From contig CANRHF010000074.1 in NCBI GenBank assembly GCA_947630345.1, forward strand, positions 1 to 9,205: a stretch of DNA of 9,205 nucleotides, in the 5' to 3' direction. The notes under the pieces are model-generated. The model worked only from the letters and a program-made list of their open reading frames with translations, searched no databases and was not told the DNA's origin. Shown here piece after piece: positions 1-5,916 of the stretch (position 1 is its first letter; each line of letters starts with the position of its first letter). The DNA comes from an uncultured Oscillospiraceae bacterium (GTDB taxonomy: Bacteria > Bacillota > Clostridia > Oscillospirales > Oscillospiraceae). A program made the translations under genes and the position numbers.

Positions 1-120
1 TCCCCTCAACTGGCAGTCCCCAAAACAGGTGCTTTCCAATTACCCTTCTTTGTAACATATCATTGACAAACCCACAAGAAGCAGCCTAACCACCCAAGCG
101 ATCGGTCTAGCCGGGAAACA
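1..120. other. AT-richer intergenic stretch, no supported gene
   Basis: I see no convincing gene here. The stretch is visibly less GC-rich than the rest of the window. On the plus strand, one frame is open from the window edge to a TAA at 53-55 (17 codons, containing LNWQSPKQVL). The other two frames stop at 64-66 and 87-89. On the minus strand, an ATG at 58-56 opens a frame that runs off the edge after 19 codons, without a visible Shine-Dalgarno site. A TTGACA occurs at 63-68 but has no good -10 box 17 bases later. The stretch may hold the end of a gene lying to the left, or simply be spacer. Confidence 0.5.
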
Positions 121-125
121 CCCTT

Positions 126-166
126 TTTCAAAAGCAGCGGGCGCGGCATGCGCCGCGCCCGCCTTT
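126..166 (-). terminator. Rho-independent terminator of the TepA-like gene
   Basis: A perfect 11-bp GC-only stem pairs 137-147 with 152-162 around a 4-base ATGC loop. Read on the minus strand, it lies 7 bases past the TGA of the TepA-like gene and is followed by TGCTTTTG, a short U-tract. This is a classic intrinsic terminator, so the protease gene probably ends its transcript here and is not cotranscribed with whatever lies to the left. Confidence 0.85.
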
Positions 167-169
167 GAT

Positions 170-901
170 TCAGATTGCGTCCTTCTTGGTTTTTCTGGGC
201 CGTTTTGCCGGTACGGAGCCGTCCTGCTGTCTGCTAATCATTTTGTGCAGAGCTGTCAGAGCGTCGTTGAGGCCGCCCAGGTGGTCGATGAGGCCGGACC
301 GGACCGCTTCCCGGCCATAGAGGATGGTCCCCACATCCGTGGCCATTTCCCCCGTCGCCATCATAAAGCCCTCGAAATCTTCCTTGGAGATCTTGGAGTT
401 GGCCGTCACAAATTCCGTGATCTGCTCCTGGATTCGCTGAAAATAGCGAAAAGTCTGGGGCGCCCCCACCACCAGCCCCGTCATCCGGACCGGATGGATG
501 GTCATGCTGGCGGTGGGGGTGATGAAGGATTTTTTGGCGCACACCGCCAGAGGGATGCCGATGGAGTGGCCGCCGCCCAGCACTAATGACACCGAGGGCT
601 TCTTCATCCCCGCGATCATCTCCGCGATGGCCAGGCCCGCCTCGATGTCGCCCCCCACGGTGTTGAGCAGGAGCAGCAGCCCGTCGATCTCATCGCTCTC
701 CTCGATCCCCGCGAGCAACGGCAGAACATGCTCATATTTTGTGGTTTTCGCGTTGTCCGGGGCGATCTGATGCCCCTCCACCTGGCCGATGATGGTCAGG
801 GTATAAATATTACCGTTCCGGCTCCGGGTTAGGTCAGAGCCCAACTCAATGACCTGCTCCCGCTCCTCTTTGTTCTGATCCGGCTCTTTTGACTCCTGCA
901 T
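170..901 (-). CDS. tepA: ClpP-family serine protease, TepA-like
   Basis: This 243-aa protein has the ClpP/crotonase fold and closely resembles the Bacillus translocation-enhancing protein TepA (YmfB) along its length, as I recall that sequence. Visible signatures are TTKYEHVLP (53-61), LLNTVGGDIEAGLA (78-91), the nucleophile motif GGGHSIG with Ser113 (109-115), TIHPVR with His136 (134-139) and LIDHLGG (204-210). Asp189 in ATDVGT is the best third triad member. The tail is basic (KRPRKTKK). There is no signal peptide, so a cytoplasmic oligomeric peptidase is expected; substrates are unknown. The start at 901 is chosen because AGGAGG sits 8 bases upstream; longer starts at 925 and 1048 lack such a site. 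In Bacillus, tepA precedes spoIIIE, but here a terminator follows the gene. The family call is firm; the in vivo role is inferred. Confidence 0.88.
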   Translation of the reverse strand: MQESKEPDQNKEEREQVIELGSDLTRSRNGNIYTLTIIGQVEGHQIAPDNAKTTKYEHVLPLLAGIEESDEIDGLLLLLNTVGGDIEAGLAIAEMIAGMKKPSVSLVLGGGHSIGIPLAVCAKKSFITPTASMTIHPVRMTGLVVGAPQTFRYFQRIQEQITEFVTANSKISKEDFEGFMMATGEMATDVGTILYGREAVRSGLIDHLGGLNDALTALHKMISRQQDGSVPAKRPRKTKKDAI

Positions 902-909
902 AGCAAGTA

Positions 910-915
910 CCTCCT
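910..915 (-). promoter_or_regulatory. Shine-Dalgarno site of the TepA-like gene
   Basis: A perfect AGGAGG on the minus strand lies 8 bases before the ATG at 901-899. It decides the start: the in-frame ATG at 925-923 lies upstream of this site and has no comparable sequence of its own. Confidence 0.85.
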
Positions 916-959
916 GTTTTTTCATTAGGATAACCCGTTTTTTTTCAGGAAATTCACGG

Positions 960-988
960 TTGCAAGCGGGAAACTTTTGAAGTATAAT
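960..988 (+). promoter_or_regulatory. Candidate promoter for the ybaK operon
   Basis: TTGCAA (960-965) is followed after 17 bases by a perfect TATAAT (983-988), as expected for a housekeeping sigma factor. The predicted start point is near 995, only a few bases before the ybaK start codons, so the transcript would be leaderless or nearly so. The -10 box overlaps the minus-strand -10 box of the divergent gene. Confidence 0.6.
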
Positions 989-1012
989 AGGAGCCGGTGA
1001 TGGAAATGTCTG
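984..1012 (-). promoter_or_regulatory. Candidate promoter for the TepA-like gene
   Basis: On the minus strand, CAGACA (1012-1007, four of six bases matching TTGACA) is followed after exactly 17 bases by TATTAT (989-984, five of six matching TATAAT). Transcription would begin near 977 and give a leader of about 75 bases before the ATG at 901. The -35 element would lie inside the first codons of the divergent ybaK gene. This is a motif-based prediction only. Confidence 0.45.
989..993 (+). promoter_or_regulatory. Shine-Dalgarno-like AGGAG abutting the -10 box
   Basis: AGGAG lies 6 bases before ATG 1000 and 12 bases before ATG 1006, so it favours the 1000 start. It begins directly after the TATAAT at 983-988. 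It would therefore be absent from a transcript started by that promoter and usable only on a transcript begun further upstream. Confidence 0.5.
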
Positions 1013-1482
1013 GAAAAACCAACGCCCTGCGTCTGGTGGAGGCGGCAAAGATTCCCTGCCGGGAACTGACCTATGACTATGACGAAAAGGATCTGAGCGG
1101 CATCCACGCCGCCAAGGCTATGGGGCTTCCCGCCAACCAGGTCTTCAAGACGCTGGTGGCCCGGGGGGAACGAACCGGGATCAATGTCTTTTGCGTCCCC
1201 GTGTGCCGGGAGCTGGATCTGAAACTGGCTGCCAAGGCCGCCGGGGATAAGAATATGGAGCTGGTTCCCGTGAAGGAGCTGCTCTCCCTCACCGGTTACA
1301 TCCGGGGCGGGTGCAGCCCGGTGGGGATGAAAAAGCGCTATCCCATCTTCCTGGACGAGCGTTGTCTCGACTTTTCGGAGATCGCCGTTTCCGCCGGAGT
1401 GCGGGGAAAGCAAATGCTGCTCTCTCCAAAAGCACTGGGGGAATTGGTAGGGGCCGCTTTTGTTCCGCTCACCGGTGATTGA
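1000..1482 (+). CDS. ybaK: Cys-tRNA(Pro) deacylase, YbaK/EbsC family
   Basis: This is a cytoplasmic trans-editing enzyme. By family knowledge it hydrolyses Cys wrongly attached to tRNA(Pro) by prolyl-tRNA synthetase, and so protects proline codons from mistranslation. The 160-aa length is typical, and the whole sequence fits the family. Family motifs, numbered from ATG 1006, are the N-terminal helix and strand leading to LTYDYD (21-26), VFKTLVARG (46-54) with Lys48 at the position of the essential lysine, TGYIRGGCSPVGMKK (96-110) and VSAGVRGKQMLLSP (128-141). The start is uncertain. ATG 1000 has AGGAG (989-993) at good spacing, ATG 1006 gives the usual N-terminus (158 aa), and GTG 997 is also in frame. 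The gene leads a three-gene unit; its stop overlaps the Shine-Dalgarno site of the lipoprotein gene, 10 bases upstream of that start. Confidence 0.9.
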   Translation: MEMSGKTNALRLVEAAKIPCRELTYDYDEKDLSGIHAAKAMGLPANQVFKTLVARGERTGINVFCVPVCRELDLKLAAKAAGDKNMELVPVKELLSLTGYIRGGCSPVGMKKRYPIFLDERCLDFSEIAVSAGVRGKQMLLSPKALGELVGAAFVPLTGD

Positions 1483-1492
1483 GGTATACAGG

Positions 1493-2443
1493 ATGAAAAA
1501 AATTTTGATTGGCGTGCTGGTCGCCGCTTTTCTGCTTTCCGGCTGTCAGGGGCTTTTTCCGGCGGCCCCCGCTTTCGGAGATACCGCTCCTGCCGCCTCG
1601 CCGGAGGCCACCCGGCAGGCCACCGTTCCTCCCACCACAGTGTCTCCAACTACCCCTTCCACGGCTACGCCGCCGGATCCGGCGGAACGCAGCGCCGTCA
1701 AGCTGAAGGATCTGATCGACCGGTTCAACGCCCTGGAAAGATCTCAGTGGCGCGGCTATTGGGAGGAGAAATGCCAGAATTCTAAGGACAGCGCCGACGA
1801 AACCAACGCCGCCATGCTGGAAATGACCCTTGAAGACTATCAAACCCTCAAGGCCTATGTCCTGCCCCGCATCGCGGAATACGAGGCCAGCCAGACGTCT
1901 CCGCCGCCCACGGAAACGGATCCCCCCGCTACGACCGCGGAAACTGCCCCGCCGCACTCCGAGCCCCCGGTGACTGAGGCTCCCCCGCCGACCGCCACGG
2001 ATTCTCCCACGGCCGCCACGGATCTCCCTCAGGAGACAACATCTCCGCCTACGGATCCCCCGCCAAGTCCCGGCGGCGGCAGCTTCCTGGACGGTTCTGG
2101 AATGCTCGGCAGTATCAATTCCGCCCGCCAGTCCGCAGGGCTCTCCGCCTATGCCTGGGACAGTTCCCTGGCCTCCATTGCCCAGACCCGGGCGATGGAA
2201 CTGGTACAGCTTTTCAGCCACGACCGTCCCGGCGGCGGCCGGGTGACGGACCAATACTATGAGTGCATCTATTCTGGCTCCGGCTACCTGGGCGGTTTGG
2301 ATTACGCCTTCGACTATTGGTGGGACTCCCCCACCCATCACGCCATCATTATGCAGGCGGAGGGAGACCGCTGCTATGTTGCCGGCTACCAGAGCGGCGA
2401 ATACACCTACTGGGTGCTGCTGGTCCGGCCCTATTGGAATTAA
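1493..2443 (+). CDS. CAP/SCP-domain lipoprotein
   Basis: This 316-aa protein is probably secreted and lipid-anchored. Residues 1-18 form a lipoprotein signal peptide: two lysines, a hydrophobic core and the lipobox LLSGC, with acylated Cys18. A Thr/Pro-rich stretch (about 31-63) leads to a predicted helical segment (64-133). A second Pro/Thr/Ser linker (134-196) then leads to a C-terminal CAP domain (about 203-316) of the bacterial YkwD type. Seen in the CAP domain are INSARQSAGLSAYAWD (208-223), QLFSHDRPGG (239-248) with His243, Glu257 in YECIYSG, and WDSPTHH (277-283) with His282, which match the usual metal-binding cavity residues. The biochemical role of bacterial CAP proteins is largely unknown; cell-wall or surface functions are inferred. 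ATG 1493 is chosen because GAGG (1481-1484) precedes it by 8 bases and it starts the signal peptide exactly. The gene is probably cotranscribed with its neighbours. Confidence 0.85.
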   Translation: MKKILIGVLVAAFLLSGCQGLFPAAPAFGDTAPAASPEATRQATVPPTTVSPTTPSTATPPDPAERSAVKLKDLIDRFNALERSQWRGYWEEKCQNSKDSADETNAAMLEMTLEDYQTLKAYVLPRIAEYEASQTSPPPTETDPPATTAETAPPHSEPPVTEAPPPTATDSPTAATDLPQETTSPPTDPPPSPGGGSFLDGSGMLGSINSARQSAGLSAYAWDSSLASIAQTRAMELVQLFSHDRPGGGRVTDQYYECIYSGSGYLGGLDYAFDYWWDSPTHHAIIMQAEGDRCYVAGYQSGEYTYWVLLVRPYWN

Positions 2444-2463
2444 CCTTATAGGAGGATATAGAA

Positions 2464-2715
2464 ATGCAATACGAGTATAAAACCGCAGGCACCTGCTCCC
2501 AGCGGATCGCGTTCCGGGTGGAGGACGGCAAGGTGCATGACGTCCAGTTTTTGGGCGGCTGCAACGGCAATCTCCAGGGCATCGGCAAGCTGGTGGAGGG
2601 CATGGACATCGAGGAGGTCATTTCCCGCCTGGAGGGTATCCACTGCGGGATGAAGGCCACCTCCTGCCCGGATCAGCTGGCCCGGGCGCTGAAGGAGGCC
2701 AAGGCAGCGGTGTAA
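2464..2715 (+). CDS. Small TSCPD-domain protein (TIGR03905-like)
   Basis: This 83-aa protein consists almost entirely of one TSCPD domain. Visible conserved parts are GTCS (9-12), VQFLGGCNGN (27-36), GIHCG (58-62) and TSCPDQLARAL (66-76). Four cysteines (11, 33, 61, 68) suggest metal binding or redox chemistry, but that is inference. The same domain occurs at the C-terminus of B12-dependent ribonucleotide reductases; the stand-alone family, which I know as TIGR03905, has no assigned function. AGGAGG (2450-2455) lies 8 bases before the ATG. The gene starts 20 bases after the lipoprotein stop and is last in the ybaK unit. Family membership is firm; function is unknown. Confidence 0.88.
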   Translation: MQYEYKTAGTCSQRIAFRVEDGKVHDVQFLGGCNGNLQGIGKLVEGMDIEEVISRLEGIHCGMKATSCPDQLARALKEAKAAV

Positions 2716-2756
2716 GCCAGGGAAATACCGCCTCTGTGCTTCCCTAAAACCCGCTG

Positions 2757-2796
2757 AAAAGAAGGACGGAATGGCAAGCCATCCCGTCCTTCTCTT
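2757..2796. terminator. Convergent hairpin 1, possible bidirectional terminator
   Basis: The arms 2760-2775 and 2778-2793 pair over 16 positions with one A/C mismatch; the top two pairs would have to open for the loop. On the plus strand it is followed by CTTGTC, which is weak. On the minus strand the stem runs into TTCTTTTC, a better U-tract. It can stop plus-strand transcripts of the TSCPD gene and may be the last stop for the engB transcript. Confidence 0.6.
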
Positions 2797-2802
2797 GTCA
2801 AG

Positions 2803-2829
2803 GGGCCCTCCGGCGATGCTGGAGGGCCC
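2803..2829. repeat. Convergent hairpin 2
   Basis: GGGCCCTCC (2803-2811) pairs perfectly with GGAGGGCCC (2821-2829). A G-U pair and two G-C pairs extend the stem to 12 bp around a GAT loop. Neither side carries a T-rich tract, so this is a strong structure without the full form of an intrinsic terminator. Confidence 0.6.
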
Positions 2830-2843
2830 ATATCACAGTGGAA

Positions 2844-2880
2844 GCCGCCCCGGTTCCCCGGGGCGGCCGCGTTTTATTTT
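2844..2880 (+). terminator. Terminator of the ybaK-CAP-TSCPD unit
   Basis: A perfect 10-bp GC stem pairs 2844-2853 with 2858-2867 around a TTCC loop. After four bases comes the T-rich run TTTTATTTT (2872-2880). This is the best plus-strand intrinsic terminator downstream of the TSCPD gene. Its T-run contains the stop codon of the convergent engB gene (2876-2874). On the minus strand the same hairpin lacks a U-tract. Confidence 0.75.
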
Positions 2881-3455
2881 ACCGCCTGCAATACGGCCCG
2901 CGCCAGGTCCTCCCGGCCGTCCCCCTTCTCGGCGGAGAAGGGGATCAGCGGCGTTCCCTCCGGCAGCTCCAGATCCCGGCGGATGATCGTCAGATTTTCC
3001 GCCAGCTCCGATTTTTTCACCTTGTCCAGCTTGTTGGCCAGCACCAGGAAGGGGCATCCGGCGTCCAGAAACCACCGGGCCATGGTAATGTCGTTGTTGG
3101 TGGGCGGGTGTCGGGCGTCCACGATCAGCACCCCCAGGGTGATCCGTCCGGCGGCGAAGTAGCTTTCCATCAGCTTTCCCCAGCGATCCTTCTCCGCCTG
3201 GGAGACCTTGGCGTAGCCGTACCCCGGAAGATCCACCAGATAGCACCGGTCGTCCAGGAGGAAGAAGTTGACCTGGGCAGTCTTCCCGGGGGTCTGCCCC
3301 ACCCGGGCGAAGTTCTTCCGGCCCAGGAGCCGGTTGATCACGGAGGATTTGCCCACATTGGACTTCCCGGCGAAGGCGATCTCCGGCAGTCGCCGGGCGG
3401 GAAAGCCCTCCGGGGAGGCGGCGGAGCGGAGAAATACCACATTGCTCAGGTTCAT
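2874..3455 (-). CDS. engB: Ribosome-biogenesis GTPase EngB/YsxC/YihA
   Basis: This 193-aa protein has one TRAFAC GTPase domain and the usual family length. All G motifs are present: G1 AGKSNVGKSS (29-38), G2 Thr59 in GKTAQ, G3 DLPGYGYA (75-82), G4 NKLDK (141-145) and G5 FSAEKG (173-178). The family binds GTP and helps mature the large (50S) ribosomal subunit, and is often essential. The start is 7 bases after the lon stop; a GAGG overlapping the lon TGA (3464-3461) lies 5 bases before the ATG, which suggests translational coupling. It is the last gene of the tig-clpP-clpX-lon-engB cluster; a lon-engB pair is common in Firmicutes. Confidence 0.95.
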   Translation of the reverse strand: MNLSNVVFLRSAASPEGFPARRLPEIAFAGKSNVGKSSVINRLLGRKNFARVGQTPGKTAQVNFFLLDDRCYLVDLPGYGYAKVSQAEKDRWGKLMESYFAAGRITLGVLIVDARHPPTNNDITMARWFLDAGCPFLVLANKLDKVKKSELAENLTIIRRDLELPEGTPLIPFSAEKGDGREDLARAVLQAVK

Positions 3456-3462
3456 GGCTGCC

Positions 3463-5859
3463 TCACTGCCGGATCTCCGGTTTCCGGGACTTATTCTTCA
3501 CCTCGGGGGGAATGTCCGTCAGCAGCGGGGTGAGTAGCTCCCGCTTCCGGTTCAGCGCGGCGTCCAGCACCGTGTCCACAGTCTGGGCGGTGATGAAATT
3601 CAGGGACTTGCGGACGGTCTGATCGATCTCTTCCAGATCCCGCTCGTTGTCCTTGGGAATGACCACCGTGCGGATGCCGTGGCGCAGGGCCGCCATGGTC
3701 TTCTCCTTCAGTCCGCCGATGGGCAGCACACGGCCTCGGATGGAGATCTCCCCGGTCATGGCCAGATCCCGGCGCACCGTGGAGCCGGTGAGGGCGGAGA
3801 CGATGGCGGTACACACCGTCACCCCGGCGGAGGGCCCGTCCTTGGGCACCGCGCCCTCGGGGAAGTGAACGTGGATGTCCTTGGTCTTGTAGAAGTCCGT
3901 CTCCACGCCCAGGACCTTGGCGTTGGCGCGAATATAGCTCATGGCGGCGTGAACGGATTCCTTCATCACGTCCCCCAGATTGCCGGTAAGCTCCAACCGT
4001 CCGGAGCCCTCCATGACGTTGACCTCCACCTCCAAGACCTCGCCGCCCACGCTGGTCCAAGCCAGGCCCGTCACCAGACCCACCTGGTCCGTGCCGGGGA
4101 GCCGGTCGGGCAGGAATTTCCGAATGCCCAGAAACTCCTCCACATTGGAACCGGTGACGACAATTTTCTTGGGCGTCTCCTGCTCCAGCAGCTTCTTGTC
4201 GGTTTTCCGGCAGATCTGGGCCAGCTCCCGTTCCAGGTTCCGCACGCCGGACTCCCGGGTGTAGCAGTGGATGATCTCCCGCAGGGCGTCCTCCGTCACC
4301 CGGAGTTGGCTCTTTTTCAGGCCGTGCTTGGCCATCTGCTTGGGAAGCAGGTGGTCCTTGGCGATCATCACCTTCTCCTCGTCGGTGTAGGAGCTCAGCT
4401 CGATGACCTCCATCCGGTCCAGCAGGGGCCGGGGGATGGTGTCGGTGGTGTTGGCGGTGGTGATAAACAGGACCTCGCTCAAATCGAAGGGAATTTCCAA
4501 ATAGTGATCCCGGTAGGTCTTGTTCTGCTCGGCGTCCAGGACCTCCAGCAGCGCCGCGCTGGGGTCGCCCCGGTAGTCCATGCCCATTTTGTCCACCTCG
4601 TCCAGCAGCAGCAGCGGATTCTTACTGCCTGCCTGGATCATGGCGGTCATGATCCGACCGGGCATCGCGCCGATATAGGTCTTCCGGTGTCCCCGGATGT
4701 CGGCCTCGTCATGGATGCCCCCCAGGGAGATCCGGGCCATTTTCCGGTTCAGGCTCTTAGCAATGGAATAGGCGATGGAGGTTTTGCCCACCCCCGGCGG
4801 GCCCACCAGGCAGAGGATCTGGGGAGGCAGGCCGGGCGCCATTTTCCGCACCGCCAGGGTCTCCAAAATCCGCTCCTTCACCTTTTCCAGGCCGTAGTGG
4901 TCCCGGTCCAGCACCTTCCGGGCGGCCTCCACATCGATCCGCTCCTTGGTGCGGTGATTCCAGGGCAGCTCCAGCACCGTGTCCAGATACCCCCGGAGGA
5001 CCGCCGCCTCGGAGGAGCCGAAGGGCTGCTTTTCCAGCCGCTCCAGATCCTTGAGGAGCTTTTCCTTGGACTCCTCATCCATTTCCAACCGGCGAATGGT
5101 CTCGGCGTAGACGGCGAATTCCGCCGGCTCATCGTCCTCCCCCAGCTCCTCCCGGATGATCTTCAGCTGCTCCCGCAGATAGTAGTCCTTCTGATCCCGG
5201 TCGATCTGGGCCCGGGTCTTCTCCTGGATGTCGCCCTCCAAACGGAGCATCTGTACCTCCTGGCGCAGCAGGACCACAGCGGTTTCCAGCCGCTTCACCG
5301 GGTTGAGCTGGCACAGCAGCTTCACCTTGTCCGGGTACTCGATCCCGGAGTTCTGGGCGATGCAGTCGGCGACAAAGCCGCTGTCCTTGGAGGCCAGCAT
5401 CCGCAGCTGGATGGTCTGGGCCTGGCGCTCCACCAGCTCCAGGTAGTTCCCATAGAGGGAATTGGCCTCTCGCCGGAGGGCATGGGAGCGCAGGGTCTCC
5501 GGCACGGGAAGGTCCTCCAGCCGCTCCACCTGGGCACTGAGGAAGGGCTCTCTGCGGATCAGCTCCGCGGCCCTGGCCCGATAAAGACCCGTGACCAGCA
5601 CCCGGATATTTTCTCCCTGGGACTTGAGAATCTGCTTGATCTTCCCCACGGCACCCACCGAATAGAGGTCGGGCAGGTCCGGGTCGTCCTCGGACAGATC
5701 CTTCTGAGAGGCCAGGAACAGCAGCTGCTCGTGTTTCATGGCCTCCTCCAAGGCCAGGGCGGATTTGAGCCGTCCCACATCGAAATGAACGGTCTGCTCC
5801 GGAAACACGACCATGCCCCGCAGGGCAAGTACCGGCAGGGCGGTATAGGTTTCGCTCAT
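3463..5859 (-). CDS. lon: ATP-dependent protease Lon (LonA type)
   Basis: This 798-aa cytoplasmic AAA+ serine protease assembles as a hexamer and degrades misfolded and some regulatory proteins. An N-terminal substrate-binding domain (about 8-205) is followed by a helical, coiled-coil-rich part (about 205-310). The ATPase has Walker A GPPGVGKT (353-360) and Walker B LLLLDE (416-421). The C-terminal protease domain (about 590-775) has the Ser-Lys pair Ser677 in KDGPSAGV and Lys720 in GGLKEK, 43 residues apart as in E. coli Lon. There is no membrane segment, so this is LonA, not LonB. The start at 5859 has AAGGAG 6 bases upstream and the typical opening LPVLALRG. A 57-base gap with a hairpin separates it from clpX. 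No residue looks damaged. Confidence 0.97.
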   Translation of the reverse strand: MSETYTALPVLALRGMVVFPEQTVHFDVGRLKSALALEEAMKHEQLLFLASQKDLSEDDPDLPDLYSVGAVGKIKQILKSQGENIRVLVTGLYRARAAELIRREPFLSAQVERLEDLPVPETLRSHALRREANSLYGNYLELVERQAQTIQLRMLASKDSGFVADCIAQNSGIEYPDKVKLLCQLNPVKRLETAVVLLRQEVQMLRLEGDIQEKTRAQIDRDQKDYYLREQLKIIREELGEDDEPAEFAVYAETIRRLEMDEESKEKLLKDLERLEKQPFGSSEAAVLRGYLDTVLELPWNHRTKERIDVEAARKVLDRDHYGLEKVKERILETLAVRKMAPGLPPQILCLVGPPGVGKTSIAYSIAKSLNRKMARISLGGIHDEADIRGHRKTYIGAMPGRIMTAMIQAGSKNPLLLLDEVDKMGMDYRGDPSAALLEVLDAEQNKTYRDHYLEIPFDLSEVLFITTANTTDTIPRPLLDRMEVIELSSYTDEEKVMIAKDHLLPKQMAKHGLKKSQLRVTEDALREIIHCYTRESGVRNLERELAQICRKTDKKLLEQETPKKIVVTGSNVEEFLGIRKFLPDRLPGTDQVGLVTGLAWTSVGGEVLEVEVNVMEGSGRLELTGNLGDVMKESVHAAMSYIRANAKVLGVETDFYKTKDIHVHFPEGAVPKDGPSAGVTVCTAIVSALTGSTVRRDLAMTGEISIRGRVLPIGGLKEKTMAALRHGIRTVVIPKDNERDLEEIDQTVRKSLNFITAQTVDTVLDAALNRKRELLTPLLTDIPPEVKNKSRKPEIRQ

Positions 5860-5879
5860 GATTCTCTCCTTCCTGCCAA

Positions 5880-5906
5880 GGAAGGGGGCGGTTCCCCACC
5901 CCCTCC
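5880..5906 (-). promoter_or_regulatory. Hairpin in the clpX-lon gap
   Basis: On the minus strand, GGAGGGGGTGG folds onto CCGCCCCC-T-TCC with a single bulged base, a U-G pair and a GGAA tetraloop of the GNRA type, about 11 bp in all. It begins about 10 bases after the clpX stop, and its end lies 8 bases upstream of the lon Shine-Dalgarno site (5871-5866). Only TTCCTT-like sequence adjoins it, so complete termination is unlikely. A partial terminator or an mRNA processing or stability element is possible. Confidence 0.55.
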
Positions 5907-5916
5907 TGTAAGGTTT

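Noticed and set aside
63..68. TTGACA as a plus-strand promoter -35 box
   Set aside because: The sequence 17 bases downstream is CTAACC, which is not a usable -10 box, and no plus-strand gene follows.
902..1048. Longer N-terminus for the TepA-like protein, starting at 1048 or 925
   Set aside because: The extension would overlap ybaK and the promoter region, is Pro-rich and unlike the family, and lacks the AGGAGG that serves the ATG at 901.
1900..2070. Recurring ACGGAT/CCGCCACGG units in the lipoprotein gene as a tandem repeat or CRISPR-like array
   Set aside because: Spacing and sequence are irregular, and the units encode the Pro/Thr linker; this is codon-level low complexity.
1469..2341. 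A 290-codon minus-strand frame antisense to the CAP lipoprotein
   Set aside because: It is Arg/Gly-rich, as expected from the reverse of Pro/Thr/Ala codons. The plus-strand gene has a Shine-Dalgarno site, a lipobox and CAP motifs.
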